Shown here in pieces: positions 16,085 to 23,660 of a DNA stretch of 64,000 bases. The notes under the pieces were generated by a model that worked only from the letters and a program-made list of their open reading frames with translations, searched no databases and was not told where the DNA came from. This stretch comes from Nonomuraea sp. NEAU-A123 (GTDB lineage Bacteria; Actinomycetota; Actinomycetes; Streptosporangiales; Streptosporangiaceae). Both the position numbers and the translations under genes were made by a program. Positions within the stretch are counted from its first letter, which is position 1, and each line of letters begins with the position of its first letter. The stretch lies in NCBI RefSeq assembly GCF_018603905.1, contig NZ_JAHFZZ010000006.1, forward strand, positions 124,001 to 188,000, read 5' to 3'.

Positions 16085-16098
16085 AGACAACGTTGTCA
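16085..16098. promoter_or_regulatory. LacI operator between the LacI gene and the divergent MFS gene
   Basis: AGACAACGTTGTCA differs at one base from the perfect palindrome TGACAACGTTGTCA at 74-87 and contains the perfect 12-bp core GACAACGTTGTC. Its position 30 bp before the LacI GTG and 27 bp before the divergent ATG fits control of both promoters. Confidence 0.75.
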
Positions 16099-16124
16099 GA
16101 GCGTTATGCGAGAGTAGGGGTTCT

Positions 16125-17297
16125 ATGTCGCTGAGATCCGCACTGCTCGTCGCCGGGTTCGTGCTGGCCGCGCTGAACCTGCGGCCCGCGATCGCCGGCA
16201 TCTCCCCGCTCCTCGACGAGATCATGAAGGACGTCGGCCTCACGCCCGCCGGCGGCGGCGGGATCACCACGGTCATGGTGGTCTGCCTGGGCGTGTTCGG
16301 GCCGATCGCGCCGCTGCTCGCGCGCCGGATCGGGCTGGACCGTACGCTACTCGCCGGGCTCCTCGTGCTGGCCGCCGGCGTGGTGCTGCGCGGCCTGGAC
16401 GGCGTCCCCACCCTGTACGCGGGCGCGGCGATCGCGGCCATCGCCATCGCCGTGATGAACGTGGCCATGCCCGGTATCACCAAGCAGTACTTCCCCGACC
16501 GGGTCAACCTGATGACCGGCGTCTACAGCTCCGCGATCGTGGGCGGCGCCGCGACCGCCTCGGCACTGGTGATCCCCATCGAGCACGCCACGGGCTACGG
16601 CTGGCGCGGCGTCTCGGCGCTGCTGGCCGTACCCGCGCTGCTGGCCGCTTTGCTGTGGCTGCCGCAGGCGCTGCGCGGGCAGGCGGGGCCGCAGAACGGG
16701 CCGCGGCCGTTCGGGGTGGTGCTGCGCAGCCGGGTGACCTGGTACGTGACCGCGTTGATGGGCCTGCAGTCGTTCACCTTCTACGTGATGCTGGCCTGGC
16801 TGCCGACGATCTTCCACGACGCCGGGCTCCCCGCCGACCAGGGCGGCTACCTGCTCAGCGTGACGAACCTGGTCCAGGTGGGCGCCACGCTCGCCGTGCC
16901 GATCCTGGCCGGGCGGCGGCCGTCGCAGGTGCCGTTCGTGATCGGGGCCGGGCTGATGACCGTGGCCGGATACCTCGGCATGTTGCTGGCCCCGGTCGCC
17001 GCGCCGTGGCTGTGGATGGTCGTGCTCGGTATCGGGCAGGGCGCCTCGTTCGCGCTGGCGCTGCTGCTGATCGCGCTGCGTGCGCCCGACCCGGCGTCGG
17101 TGACCGCGCTCTCGTCGGTCGCGCAGTCGGTGGGGTACGCGGTGGCCGCGTTGGGGCCGGTGCTGTTCGGGCTGCTCAGGCAGGCGTCCGGCGGGTGGAC
17201 GGTGCCCTTGCTGGCGGGGCTCGGCGCGCTGGGGGCGCAGCTGCTGGCTGGCTGGTTCGCCGGGCGTCCTGCTACGTTGAGTAAGGCTTGCCTGTAG
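16125..17297 (+). CDS. MFS transporter, CynX/NimT family
   Basis: A 390-residue permease with about twelve membrane segments. The early motif LAALNLRPAIAGISPLLDEI is diagnostic of the cyanate/2-nitroimidazole (CynX/NimT) branch. Later conserved blocks include YFPDRVNLMTGVYSSAIVGG and SFTFYVMLAWLPTI. The ATG at 16125 has AGTAGGGG 5 bp upstream and no alternative start nearby. The LacI operator at 16085-16098 lies between it and the divergent repressor. Family members move small organic anions or amino-sugar-like solutes; the substrate here is unknown. Confidence 0.88.
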   Translation: MSLRSALLVAGFVLAALNLRPAIAGISPLLDEIMKDVGLTPAGGGGITTVMVVCLGVFGPIAPLLARRIGLDRTLLAGLLVLAAGVVLRGLDGVPTLYAGAAIAAIAIAVMNVAMPGITKQYFPDRVNLMTGVYSSAIVGGAATASALVIPIEHATGYGWRGVSALLAVPALLAALLWLPQALRGQAGPQNGPRPFGVVLRSRVTWYVTALMGLQSFTFYVMLAWLPTIFHDAGLPADQGGYLLSVTNLVQVGATLAVPILAGRRPSQVPFVIGAGLMTVAGYLGMLLAPVAAPWLWMVVLGIGQGASFALALLLIALRAPDPASVTALSSVAQSVGYAVAALGPVLFGLLRQASGGWTVPLLAGLGALGAQLLAGWFAGRPATLSKACL

Positions 17298-17310
17298 CGG
17301 AGGGACTCAC

Positions 17311-17973
17311 GTGCTGACCGAGGCGCTCCAGCGTCTGGCCGACGGGCGCGGCGGGGTGATCGGGGTCGAACCGGGCCTGGTCATCGAGCCCGACGAGACC
17401 TGGACGGCCGCCTCGGAGCTGCTGCGCCCGCCGTACACCCTGCTGGGGGAGCTGGTCGACGAGACGGCGGCGCGCTGGAAGGCCCCTCGCCACGTCGGCG
17501 CCGCGTTGTTCTGGAAGACCTACGGCTACTGGCACACGATGCCGATGGCGCTCGGCTGGGCGCTCGACGGGCGGGTGCCGACCATGCGGCTGGCCGACAC
17601 GTACTTCAAGGTGTCCGGGGCGGGCGTGACGATCGCGGCCACGCGGGTGAGCTGGGGGTCCGGCGCCGCGCCGATCAGGGACGCGCTGGCCGAGTCGCAG
17701 GAGCCGCTCGTACGGGTGATCAGCCGGATGGTCAAGGTGGGTGAGCGGACGCTCTGGGGTTCGACCGCGGAGGCGTTCGCCCACCCGTTGACGCAGTTCG
17801 TGGCGGGTGACTACATGGCGCTGCTGGCCGAGATCGGCAAGCCGGTCGACGGGCTGATCGAGCCCGCCGACGACGGCTACTTCCGCCGGACCTGCTGCTT
17901 GTGGATCGCGCTGCCCGACGTGGAGCCCTGCGCGAGCTGCTGCGTGCTCAGGCCCCCACCACACCGTTCCTAG
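17311..17973 (+). CDS. FhuF-like (2Fe-2S)-binding protein, siderophore-iron reductase type
   Basis: A 220-residue cytoplasmic protein ending with a cysteine cluster, CC-x10-C-x2-CC (starting CCLWIALPDVEPC), that matches the 2Fe-2S site of FhuF-type ferric-siderophore reductases. The central FhuF region (LFWKTYGYWHTMPMALGWAL) is clear. GTG at 17311 has CGGAGGGA 6 bp upstream. It starts 13 bp after the MFS gene and is probably cotranscribed with it. No siderophore transporter is nearby, so its partner must be elsewhere. Its TAG stop shares the palindrome CTAG with the stop of the convergent dioxygenase gene. Confidence 0.83.
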   Translation: MLTEALQRLADGRGGVIGVEPGLVIEPDETWTAASELLRPPYTLLGELVDETAARWKAPRHVGAALFWKTYGYWHTMPMALGWALDGRVPTMRLADTYFKVSGAGVTIAATRVSWGSGAAPIRDALAESQEPLVRVISRMVKVGERTLWGSTAEAFAHPLTQFVAGDYMALLAEIGKPVDGLIEPADDGYFRRTCCLWIALPDVEPCASCCVLRPPPHRS

Positions 17974-18527
17974 GCCACCACGGCGTCGTCCATGGGACGC
18001 AGCTCGTCGGCGTAACTGACCGAGACGCGGCGCATGACGCCGGTGTCGTCGATGGAGTACTGGCCCAGCCGCCACAGCGGCGGCGAGTAGGCGTGGATCG
18101 AGACGCTGTTGTCCACGGCGCCGTTGAGCCGGTGGATGTGGTCCGGGCCGAACGAGAACGACTGGCCCTCCGTCACCACGGTCTCCAGGTGCTCGCCGCC
18201 GATGCGCGGGTTGCATTCGGCCAGCGCGCCCTGCACCACGTGGACCGCGCCGGAGGAGATGTCGTGGTCGTGCCAGCCCGTGTCGTCCTCGGGCCGCCAG
18301 CACAGGAGCCAGACGTCGACGTACGCGTCACGGTAGAGCGAGGCGTAGTGCCGCCCGCCGTCGGCGGGGAACTCCACCTGGTCCCGCCACTCGGCCGGGT
18401 TGGCGGCCAGCTCGTTCACCAGCTCGCGCAGCTCTCGCCGGTCCAGTGTGCGTTCCGGGAGCCGAGCACAGGCACCCCCGTCCTGGGTTTGATTCGTGCC
18501 GGTGTGTTCGAGGATTTGCTCGCTCAC
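17970..18527 (-). CDS. Cysteine dioxygenase-family cupin protein
   Basis: A 185-residue non-haem iron cupin. The metal-binding motif TGWHDHDISSGAVHVVQG (about residues 84-101) and the distal His region FGPDHIHRLNG match bacterial cysteine dioxygenases, which oxidise L-cysteine or other thiols to sulfinates. The GTG at 18527 has AGGAG 9 bp upstream and overlaps the amidohydrolase stop (GTGA), so the two genes are coupled. Thiol specificity (cysteine versus 3-mercaptopropionate) cannot be decided here. Confidence 0.85.
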   Translation of the reverse strand: MSEQILEHTGTNQTQDGGACARLPERTLDRRELRELVNELAANPAEWRDQVEFPADGGRHYASLYRDAYVDVWLLCWRPEDDTGWHDHDISSGAVHVVQGALAECNPRIGGEHLETVVTEGQSFSFGPDHIHRLNGAVDNSVSIHAYSPPLWRLGQYSIDDTGVMRRVSVSYADELRPMDDAVVA

Positions 18528-19384
18528 TTACGGGTCTCCTTTCGGCCGAGTAGACGACGGGGATTGGTGACCCGGATGGCGTGGGCGGCTGCCTCGCCGA
18601 GGCCCGGGTCGGGTGCGGTGGCATAGGGGGCGTCGGAGCCGTTGACGACGACGTCGACGCCGAGCTCGCGGACGATCGCGTCGATCGCGCGCGGGCCGTA
18701 CGAGGAGGTCTCCACGAAGCAGCCGGGGTCCACCAGGCCCCGGCCCGTGCCGCCCCTCGCGATCAGTCGCTCCGAGTGGAGCGGGGCCAGCCCGGCCAGC
18801 AGCGCGAAGCACACGCGCAGCCGGGGGTGGCGCGGCCTGACGACCGCGTGGAAGTAGTGCCAGGAAGCGTGCATCTGCTGGACGTACGGCACCAGCGCGG
18901 GCCACCAGGACGGCGTGCCGGGCTCGGGCGCGGCCGGGCCCGGATGGATGAACAGCGGCAGGTCCCGCTCCGTGAGCACGTCCAGCAGGCGGTCGTCGGG
19001 CAGGGCCGTCGCCGGGATCTGCAGCCCGGCGAACCCGCGGTCGAGGTCCTTGGCCAGGCGCTCGGGGTCGGGCTCGCTGTGGCAGGTCGAGGCCCACGCG
19101 CCGAACGGCGCGGGCAGCGCGAGCGCGCCCTCGTGATAGGCCTCGAGCAGCGGCCACGCCTCCTCCGGAGGCAGGAACTCGATGCCGAGCGGGCTGGACA
19201 GCGAGACCAGGGCCAGCTCCAGCCCTGTGACGTTCCGGTTCTCGTGGTCGGCGGGGTCGACCTCGTAGGGCGGTTCGCCGTCGAGGATCAATGTCCAGCC
19301 GTCGAGGTACGGAGGGACGGTCCGGCCGCGGAGCGCTTCGACGAACGAACGGGTCCACAGATGCTGATGAATGTCGATGCTCAC
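18524..19384 (-). CDS. Amidohydrolase-family TIM-barrel protein
   Basis: A 286-residue metal-dependent hydrolase or decarboxylase of the amidohydrolase-2 family. The N-terminal IDIHQHLW carries the HxH metal ligands; PLFIHPGPA near residue 145, HPRLRVCFALLAGL and a late VNGSDAPYA supply the remaining ligand positions. The GTG at 19384 is preferred to GTG 19390 because GGGAGG then stands 7 bp upstream. It is coupled by a 4-nt overlap to the cysteine dioxygenase and divergent from a LacI gene across four operator-like repeats. Function beyond family is not recognisable; a role in a thiol or sulfinic-acid route is inference from context. Confidence 0.8.
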   Translation of the reverse strand: MSIDIHQHLWTRSFVEALRGRTVPPYLDGWTLILDGEPPYEVDPADHENRNVTGLELALVSLSSPLGIEFLPPEEAWPLLEAYHEGALALPAPFGAWASTCHSEPDPERLAKDLDRGFAGLQIPATALPDDRLLDVLTERDLPLFIHPGPAAPEPGTPSWWPALVPYVQQMHASWHYFHAVVRPRHPRLRVCFALLAGLAPLHSERLIARGGTGRGLVDPGCFVETSSYGPRAIDAIVRELGVDVVVNGSDAPYATAPDPGLGEAAAHAIRVTNPRRLLGRKETRK

Positions 19385-19438
19385 GACCACACCTCCCTCT
19401 ATTTCCTACTAGTATTACGGGTAAACCTATCACGCTGG

Positions 19439-19490
19439 TGATACGAGCTTGTGAAGCGATTCAGTGATACGGTTCAGTGAACCGCTTCAC
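19439..19490. promoter_or_regulatory. Array of four 13-bp LacI-operator-like repeats
   Basis: Four tandem 13-bp units start at 19439, 19452, 19465 and 19478. They read TGATACGAGCTTG, TGAAGCGATTCAG, TGATACGGTTCAG and TGAACCGCTTCAC. Units 2 and 4 fit the palindromic pattern TGAANCGNTTCA exactly and unit 3 with one change. The array lies in the intergenic region between the amidohydrolase operon and the divergent LacI gene. Confidence 0.75.
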
Positions 19491-19597
19491 AAGACAAATG
19501 TCAACGGCAGGCCGCTAGCCCCCGGATCTGGATGAACCACGCCAGCGGCCCCTTCGGCATGCGAGCTTCTGTCGGTGGCACGCAATAGGCTGGCTGG

Positions 19598-20590
19598 ATG
19601 CCGCGGAAGAGAGCGACAATCCGGGAAGTGGCCCAGGCGACCGGTCTGTCGCCGGCCGCTGTGTCCTACGCGCTGCGTGGCATGCAGGTCTCGGAGGAGA
19701 CCATGGAGCGCGTACGCGCCGCCGCAGCCGAGCTGGGCTACGAGGCCGACCCCATCGCCAGGGCTCTGGCCAGCGGGCGCACCAACATGATCGGGCTGCT
19801 CTGCGGCTCCCTCGAAGACCTCTGGCAGCAGTCGCTGGCCGTCGGCATCAGCAGGGGCCTGCGGGAGAAGGACCGCTACGCGCTGATCCTCGACGCGGTC
19901 GGCGACCCGGCCCGTGAGCGGGCCCTCGCCCAGCAACTACGCGACCAGCGGGTCGACGGCATGATCGTGCAGCCCGTCGATCCGGCGGCGCCGTTCTGGG
20001 CGGACCTGTGCGAGTCGCTGCCGGTGGTGGCGATCGGCGACTCACTCGCCGGCACGGCCGGCGAAGTGGTCTTCGACAACCGCCGCGGCGTCAGCCTCGC
20101 CCTCGAACACCTGCACGCCATGGGCCACCGGCGGATCACCGTTCTGACGCCGACCATGACCAGCACCCCCGACCGTCCGGCCGACGTGCTCGTCACCTCC
20201 GAAGCCGACCGCCTCGGCCTCGACATCGTGGTGGCCACCGCGCCCCACAGCCTGGCGGCGGCCACCGAGGCGGCCCACCGCACCCTGGACGCCGACCGGC
20301 CGAGCGCGGTGTTCTGCTTCGCCGACTCGATCGCCTATGGCGTCTACGCGGCGGCGGCCGAGCTGGGGTTGTCGATCCCGGGCGACGTATCGGTCATGGG
20401 CTACGACAACCACCCGATGTCGGGCCTGCTCACGCCCGGGCTCACGACGGTGGACTGGGACATCGACGGCATCGTGCGGGCGGCCGTACGCCTCATGTCG
20501 GCGGCGGCCGACGGAGGGGCACGGCGCCGCCGGGTCGTGCAACAGCCGACGCTCCGCGAACGCGGCTCGGTGGGCAGGGCGCCCAAGTGA
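19598..20590 (+). CDS. LacI-family transcriptional regulator
   Basis: A 330-residue regulator with helix-turn-helix TIREVAQATGLSPAAVSYAL at residues 7-26, hinge IARALASGRTNMIGLL, and a C-terminal ligand domain ending with the conserved VSVMGYDNHPMSGLLTPGLT. ATG at 19598 gives the canonical N-terminus. The iterated operators at 19439-19490 lie about 110 bp upstream, so it likely controls both itself and the divergent amidohydrolase/dioxygenase genes. The effector is unknown. Confidence 0.9.
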   Translation: MPRKRATIREVAQATGLSPAAVSYALRGMQVSEETMERVRAAAAELGYEADPIARALASGRTNMIGLLCGSLEDLWQQSLAVGISRGLREKDRYALILDAVGDPARERALAQQLRDQRVDGMIVQPVDPAAPFWADLCESLPVVAIGDSLAGTAGEVVFDNRRGVSLALEHLHAMGHRRITVLTPTMTSTPDRPADVLVTSEADRLGLDIVVATAPHSLAAATEAAHRTLDADRPSAVFCFADSIAYGVYAAAAELGLSIPGDVSVMGYDNHPMSGLLTPGLTTVDWDIDGIVRAAVRLMSAAADGGARRRRVVQQPTLRERGSVGRAPK

Positions 20591-20652
20591 GGCCCGGCGG
20601 GCCGTAGCGGCGGGATCCCCGTGCGGGTCAGCGGCCGTCCTCCTGGAGGCCC

Positions 20653-22011
20653 TCAGCCCTGTGCGGCGGGTGGCGGGTGCCCACGGCTTGCCGTACAAGA
20701 AGGAAATTGTTTGGAGATCAGCGCACGCGCGGCGTCGAGATCATCCGAGAGGGGACGGTCGGGGACGTCGGGGGCCCTGGTGGCGGCGAGGCGCTCGCAG
20801 GCGAGCACGATCTCCAGCGGCTCCACGCAGCGCAGCGCATAGCGCGCGGCCTGCGTCGCGAACCCCGCGTGGTCCTCGGTCCCCCGGGAGATGACGGCGG
20901 TCCCGGCCGTGACCGGGTTCGCGAGGTGGCGTAGCTCGGCCAGCGCGTCCTGGGCCACGTACTCCAGGATCATCGCCCCCGACCCGCCCGGTCGCGCCGC
21001 CAGGAACGGCAGCCGCCCCGTGTAGGCGGGCTCCATGAGCGTGGCCAGCCGGGCCGTGCTGAGCTGGGCCGTCGGCACCAGCGCCGCGCGCAGCGCGTCG
21101 AGGGCCAGCGCGACCGGGGCCGAGTGGAAGTTGCCGTTGTGCCAGGCCAGCGAGTCGGCGATGAGCGGGTTCTCGGCGGCGGCGTTCAGGTCGGTCTCGA
21201 CGACGCGCTCGGCGCGGTCGAGTGCGTCCAGCGCGGCACCGTGCACCTGGGCGAAGGCGCGGTAGCCGTACGGGTCCTGGATGCGGGCGGCGAACTCCCG
21301 CGAGAGCAGCCCCCGCAGGCGGGCGGCCGTGGCGGCCTGACCGTGGTGCGGTCGGGCCGCCTGTACGGCCGCGGCCAGCGGCTCGGCCGAGGCGGACACC
21401 GCGACGAAGCTGAACGCCGCCACGTCGACGGTGGCGTCCAGCAGGACGCGCAGCCGGTGTACGGCGATGGCGGCGTCGGCCAGCGTCGCGGCCCCCGAGC
21501 TGACGAATGGCACCGCGTCACCGGACGCCAGCGGATATCGGGGCCCGCTTGCCGTCGGCCCCTGCCAGGGCATCTCCCCCAGCAGGCAGAGCGCGGTGGC
21601 CGAGAGCGCGGTCAGATCGCCGGTGCCGATGGCGCCATAGGTGCGGATCGGGGGAGTGAAGCCGTCGTTGATCGCCTCCGCCAGCACCGGCAGCACGCCC
21701 GGATCGATGCCCGAGCCGCCCGCCAGCAACTGGTTGAGCCGCACCACCAGCATCGCCCTGGCCTGTTCGGGCGCGACGAGTGGCCCCGCGCCGCCCGCGT
21801 GACTGCGCAGCAGGTCGAGCCCGCCCCCCTCGACAATCACGTCCTTGTTGGCCCCGACTCCGGTGCTCCGCCCGTAGACGGGCCCGGTCAGCTCCTGGGC
21901 CGCCCCCCACGCCGCCCGGGCCCGATCCAGTGAGGAGATCGTGACCCGGGCCGCGCCGTACGCCACCGCATGGACCTGCGCGCAGGTCAGACCGGCACCG
22001 TCGAGTTCCAT
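20653..22011 (-). CDS. Aromatic amino acid ammonia-lyase family protein lacking the MIO triad
   Basis: A 452-residue protein of the histidine/phenylalanine ammonia-lyase fold. It keeps the catalytic tyrosine loop (VYGRSTGVG, Tyr46), the QDPYGYRAFAQVHGA block, ENPLI, and GNFHSAPVALALDAL. The segment that should contain Ala-Ser-Gly, the precursor of the MIO electrophile, reads YGAIGTGDLTAL (from residue 125), one residue short with no ASG. The DNA reads cleanly through this region. It may therefore be a non-lyase member or use different chemistry. ATG at 22011 is chosen; TTG at 22020 would overlap the upstream stop. It is coupled to the holin-like gene. Confidence 0.8.
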   Translation of the reverse strand: MELDGAGLTCAQVHAVAYGAARVTISSLDRARAAWGAAQELTGPVYGRSTGVGANKDVIVEGGGLDLLRSHAGGAGPLVAPEQARAMLVVRLNQLLAGGSGIDPGVLPVLAEAINDGFTPPIRTYGAIGTGDLTALSATALCLLGEMPWQGPTASGPRYPLASGDAVPFVSSGAATLADAAIAVHRLRVLLDATVDVAAFSFVAVSASAEPLAAAVQAARPHHGQAATAARLRGLLSREFAARIQDPYGYRAFAQVHGAALDALDRAERVVETDLNAAAENPLIADSLAWHNGNFHSAPVALALDALRAALVPTAQLSTARLATLMEPAYTGRLPFLAARPGGSGAMILEYVAQDALAELRHLANPVTAGTAVISRGTEDHAGFATQAARYALRCVEPLEIVLACERLAATRAPDVPDRPLSDDLDAARALISKQFPSCTASRGHPPPAAQG

Positions 22012-22016
22012 CGAGC

Positions 22017-22397
22017 TCAATCGTTGTCGGGGATGAACAGGCCGAGCAGCCAGCTGACGACACTGATGATGATGGCGCCCCAGAAGGCGGCCGGATAGAA
22101 GTTGCTGACGTGGAAGGGGATGTCGAGCTGATCGGAGATCCAGCTCGTCAGCAGCAGCATGGCCGCGTTGATGACGAGGAGGAACAGCCCCAGCGTCAGG
22201 ACGATCAGGGCACAGCCGAGTCCCTTGATGATCGGCTTCACGATGGCGTTGATGATGCCGAAGATCAGGGCGACGACGAGCAGGGTGCCCCAGTAGGTGG
22301 GGGTGTTCTGGGGGCCGGTGATCTGGATGCCGGCGACGAACTGGATGGCCACCCAGAGGGCGACCGCGGCCGCCAGGGTTCTGATGATGAATCTCAC
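22017..22397 (-). CDS. Phage-holin-family (YvlD-like) membrane protein
   Basis: A 126-residue integral membrane protein with four hydrophobic segments, matching the PF04020 family (first segment LAAAVALWVAIQFVAGI, then ALIFGIINAIVKPIIKGLG). These are chromosomal membrane proteins of unknown role despite the holin name; this is not evidence for a prophage. GTG at 22397 has GGAGG 10 bp upstream. The lyase gene follows in the same direction almost without a gap (TTG overlap or 5 bp to the ATG). Confidence 0.83.
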   Translation of the reverse strand: MRFIIRTLAAAVALWVAIQFVAGIQITGPQNTPTYWGTLLVVALIFGIINAIVKPIIKGLGCALIVLTLGLFLLVINAAMLLLTSWISDQLDIPFHVSNFYPAAFWGAIIISVVSWLLGLFIPDND

Positions 22398-22538
22398 GCT
22401 GGTTGATCCTCCCATTACCGATCGGTGCTCCGATAGGGGATCACCGTGATGACCGGATATGTGCATTCCGGGCACGCACTGTGATAGGCGTTATCGATGG
22501 GCAACGATGGGCAGAGACGTGCGGGGGAGGGGAGCGAG

Positions 22539-22814
22539 ATGGAGTCCGAGGGTTTCGAATCGCTGTCGGCCAGCGAATTGCACGACCGCGCGGTCAGTTA
22601 CGCCGTACGCCACGGCGATCTGGGTTTTCTGTGGAACCTGCTGAGGGTGATCCCGGCGGCGGAGGCCGCCAGCGGTCACGACACGGAGACCGCCAACGAC
22701 CTCAGCCGGGTGTCCGCACTGCTCAGCGATGCCCTCGCAGCGGGCGAAGGCGAGCTCGGCGAGGCGCTGCGACCGGTCTACCTGGAATACCTGAGCAAAC
22801 ATCCCGACGCCTGA
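22539..22814 (+). CDS. Small hypothetical protein
   Basis: A 91-residue acidic, mostly helical protein (MESEGFESLSASELHDRAV...), with segments SYAVRHGDLGFLWNLLRVIP and LSDALAAGEGELGEAL. ATG at 22539 has GGGAGGGGA 6 bp upstream. No signal peptide, membrane segment or metal motif is visible. I do not recognise a function. It lies divergent from the holin-like gene and convergent with apbE. Confidence 0.72.
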   Translation: MESEGFESLSASELHDRAVSYAVRHGDLGFLWNLLRVIPAAEAASGHDTETANDLSRVSALLSDALAAGEGELGEALRPVYLEYLSKHPDA

Positions 22815-22834
22815 CCCGCGTCCGACCCCGCGCT

Positions 22835-23611
22835 TCAGCCCGCCAGTCGAGCTTCGGCGCCGCCGTAGTGGGCGAAGCCGGGCGTGCTGATCTCCTGCCC
22901 GTCACGGCTGATGATCATGGTCTGGTACTGCTCGGCCTCCGCGAGTTCCATGGCGAAGCGCCTGGCCAGCACCGGGCCCATGGCGTACATCCCGGTGGCG
23001 TACGCGTCGGCGGCGCCCAGGTCGGGGCCGAGCACGGTGACCGAGCCGAGCTTGTCCTGCTTGACGCCGGTGCGCGGGTCGACGACGTTCGCGCCGCCCG
23101 AGGTGGCGATGCCCATGTCGTGGGTGAAGACGACTTTACGCACCAGGCCGGTGCGCGGGTCACGGACGCCGATGTGCCAGCGCTTGCCGGGGGCGGCCGA
23201 GCCGCGCACCCTGATGTCCCCGCCGGCGGTGATGCGGTGATCGACGGCACCCGCACTGGCCAGCGCGCGGGAGAGCCGTTCGAGCGCCCAGCCCTTGATG
23301 TAGCCCGAGGTGTCGATGACGCCGTTGATCCGGGATTCGAACCAGCCGCCGGTGGCCTCGCTGAGCTCGTCGCAGCGGTGCAGCACCTCGATGAGCTCCG
23401 GGATCTGCCTGATGGTCCCGCCGCGGTTCAGCCGGCTGATCTGGCTGTCCTCCCTGGCGGGGTTGAACGTCTCGTCCACCCAGCGCAGCCAGGCGAAGGC
23501 GTCGTCGAGTACGGGAGCCAGTTCCCGCCGCGGCAGGGCCGTACGGATATCCACGCTGACGGGTATGCCCATGACCATCTCGACACGGGCGCTTCCGGGG
23601 AAAGTCGTCAC
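22835..23611 (-). CDS. apbE: FAD:protein FMN transferase (ApbE family)
   Basis: A 258-residue flavinyltransferase that attaches FMN covalently to a threonine or serine of a partner protein. Characteristic segments are MGIPVSVDIRT at the N-terminus, NPAREDSQISRLNRGG, TSGYIKGWALERLSRAL, ITAGGDIRVRG and the C-terminal metal/nucleotide region ATSGGANVVDPRTG and ADAYATGMYAMGP. It has no signal peptide, unlike many secreted ApbE proteins. GTG at 23611 follows AAGGAGG by 5 bp. Upstream by 49 bp is a membrane protein with a reductase-like tail; no FMN-acceptor domain (NqrC/RnfG type) is seen in the window. Confidence 0.9.
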   Translation of the reverse strand: MTTFPGSARVEMVMGIPVSVDIRTALPRRELAPVLDDAFAWLRWVDETFNPAREDSQISRLNRGGTIRQIPELIEVLHRCDELSEATGGWFESRINGVIDTSGYIKGWALERLSRALASAGAVDHRITAGGDIRVRGSAAPGKRWHIGVRDPRTGLVRKVVFTHDMGIATSGGANVVDPRTGVKQDKLGSVTVLGPDLGAADAYATGMYAMGPVLARRFAMELAEAEQYQTMIISRDGQEISTPGFAHYGGAEARLAG

Positions 23612-23660
23612 CTTGCCTCCTTGTTCGCAGCAACCGTCCCACGGCGCGCGTAATGCCTTG

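Noticed and set aside
22017-22397. Holin-family gene as evidence for a prophage
   Set aside because: PF04020 proteins are common chromosomal membrane proteins, and no other phage genes or attachment sites are nearby.
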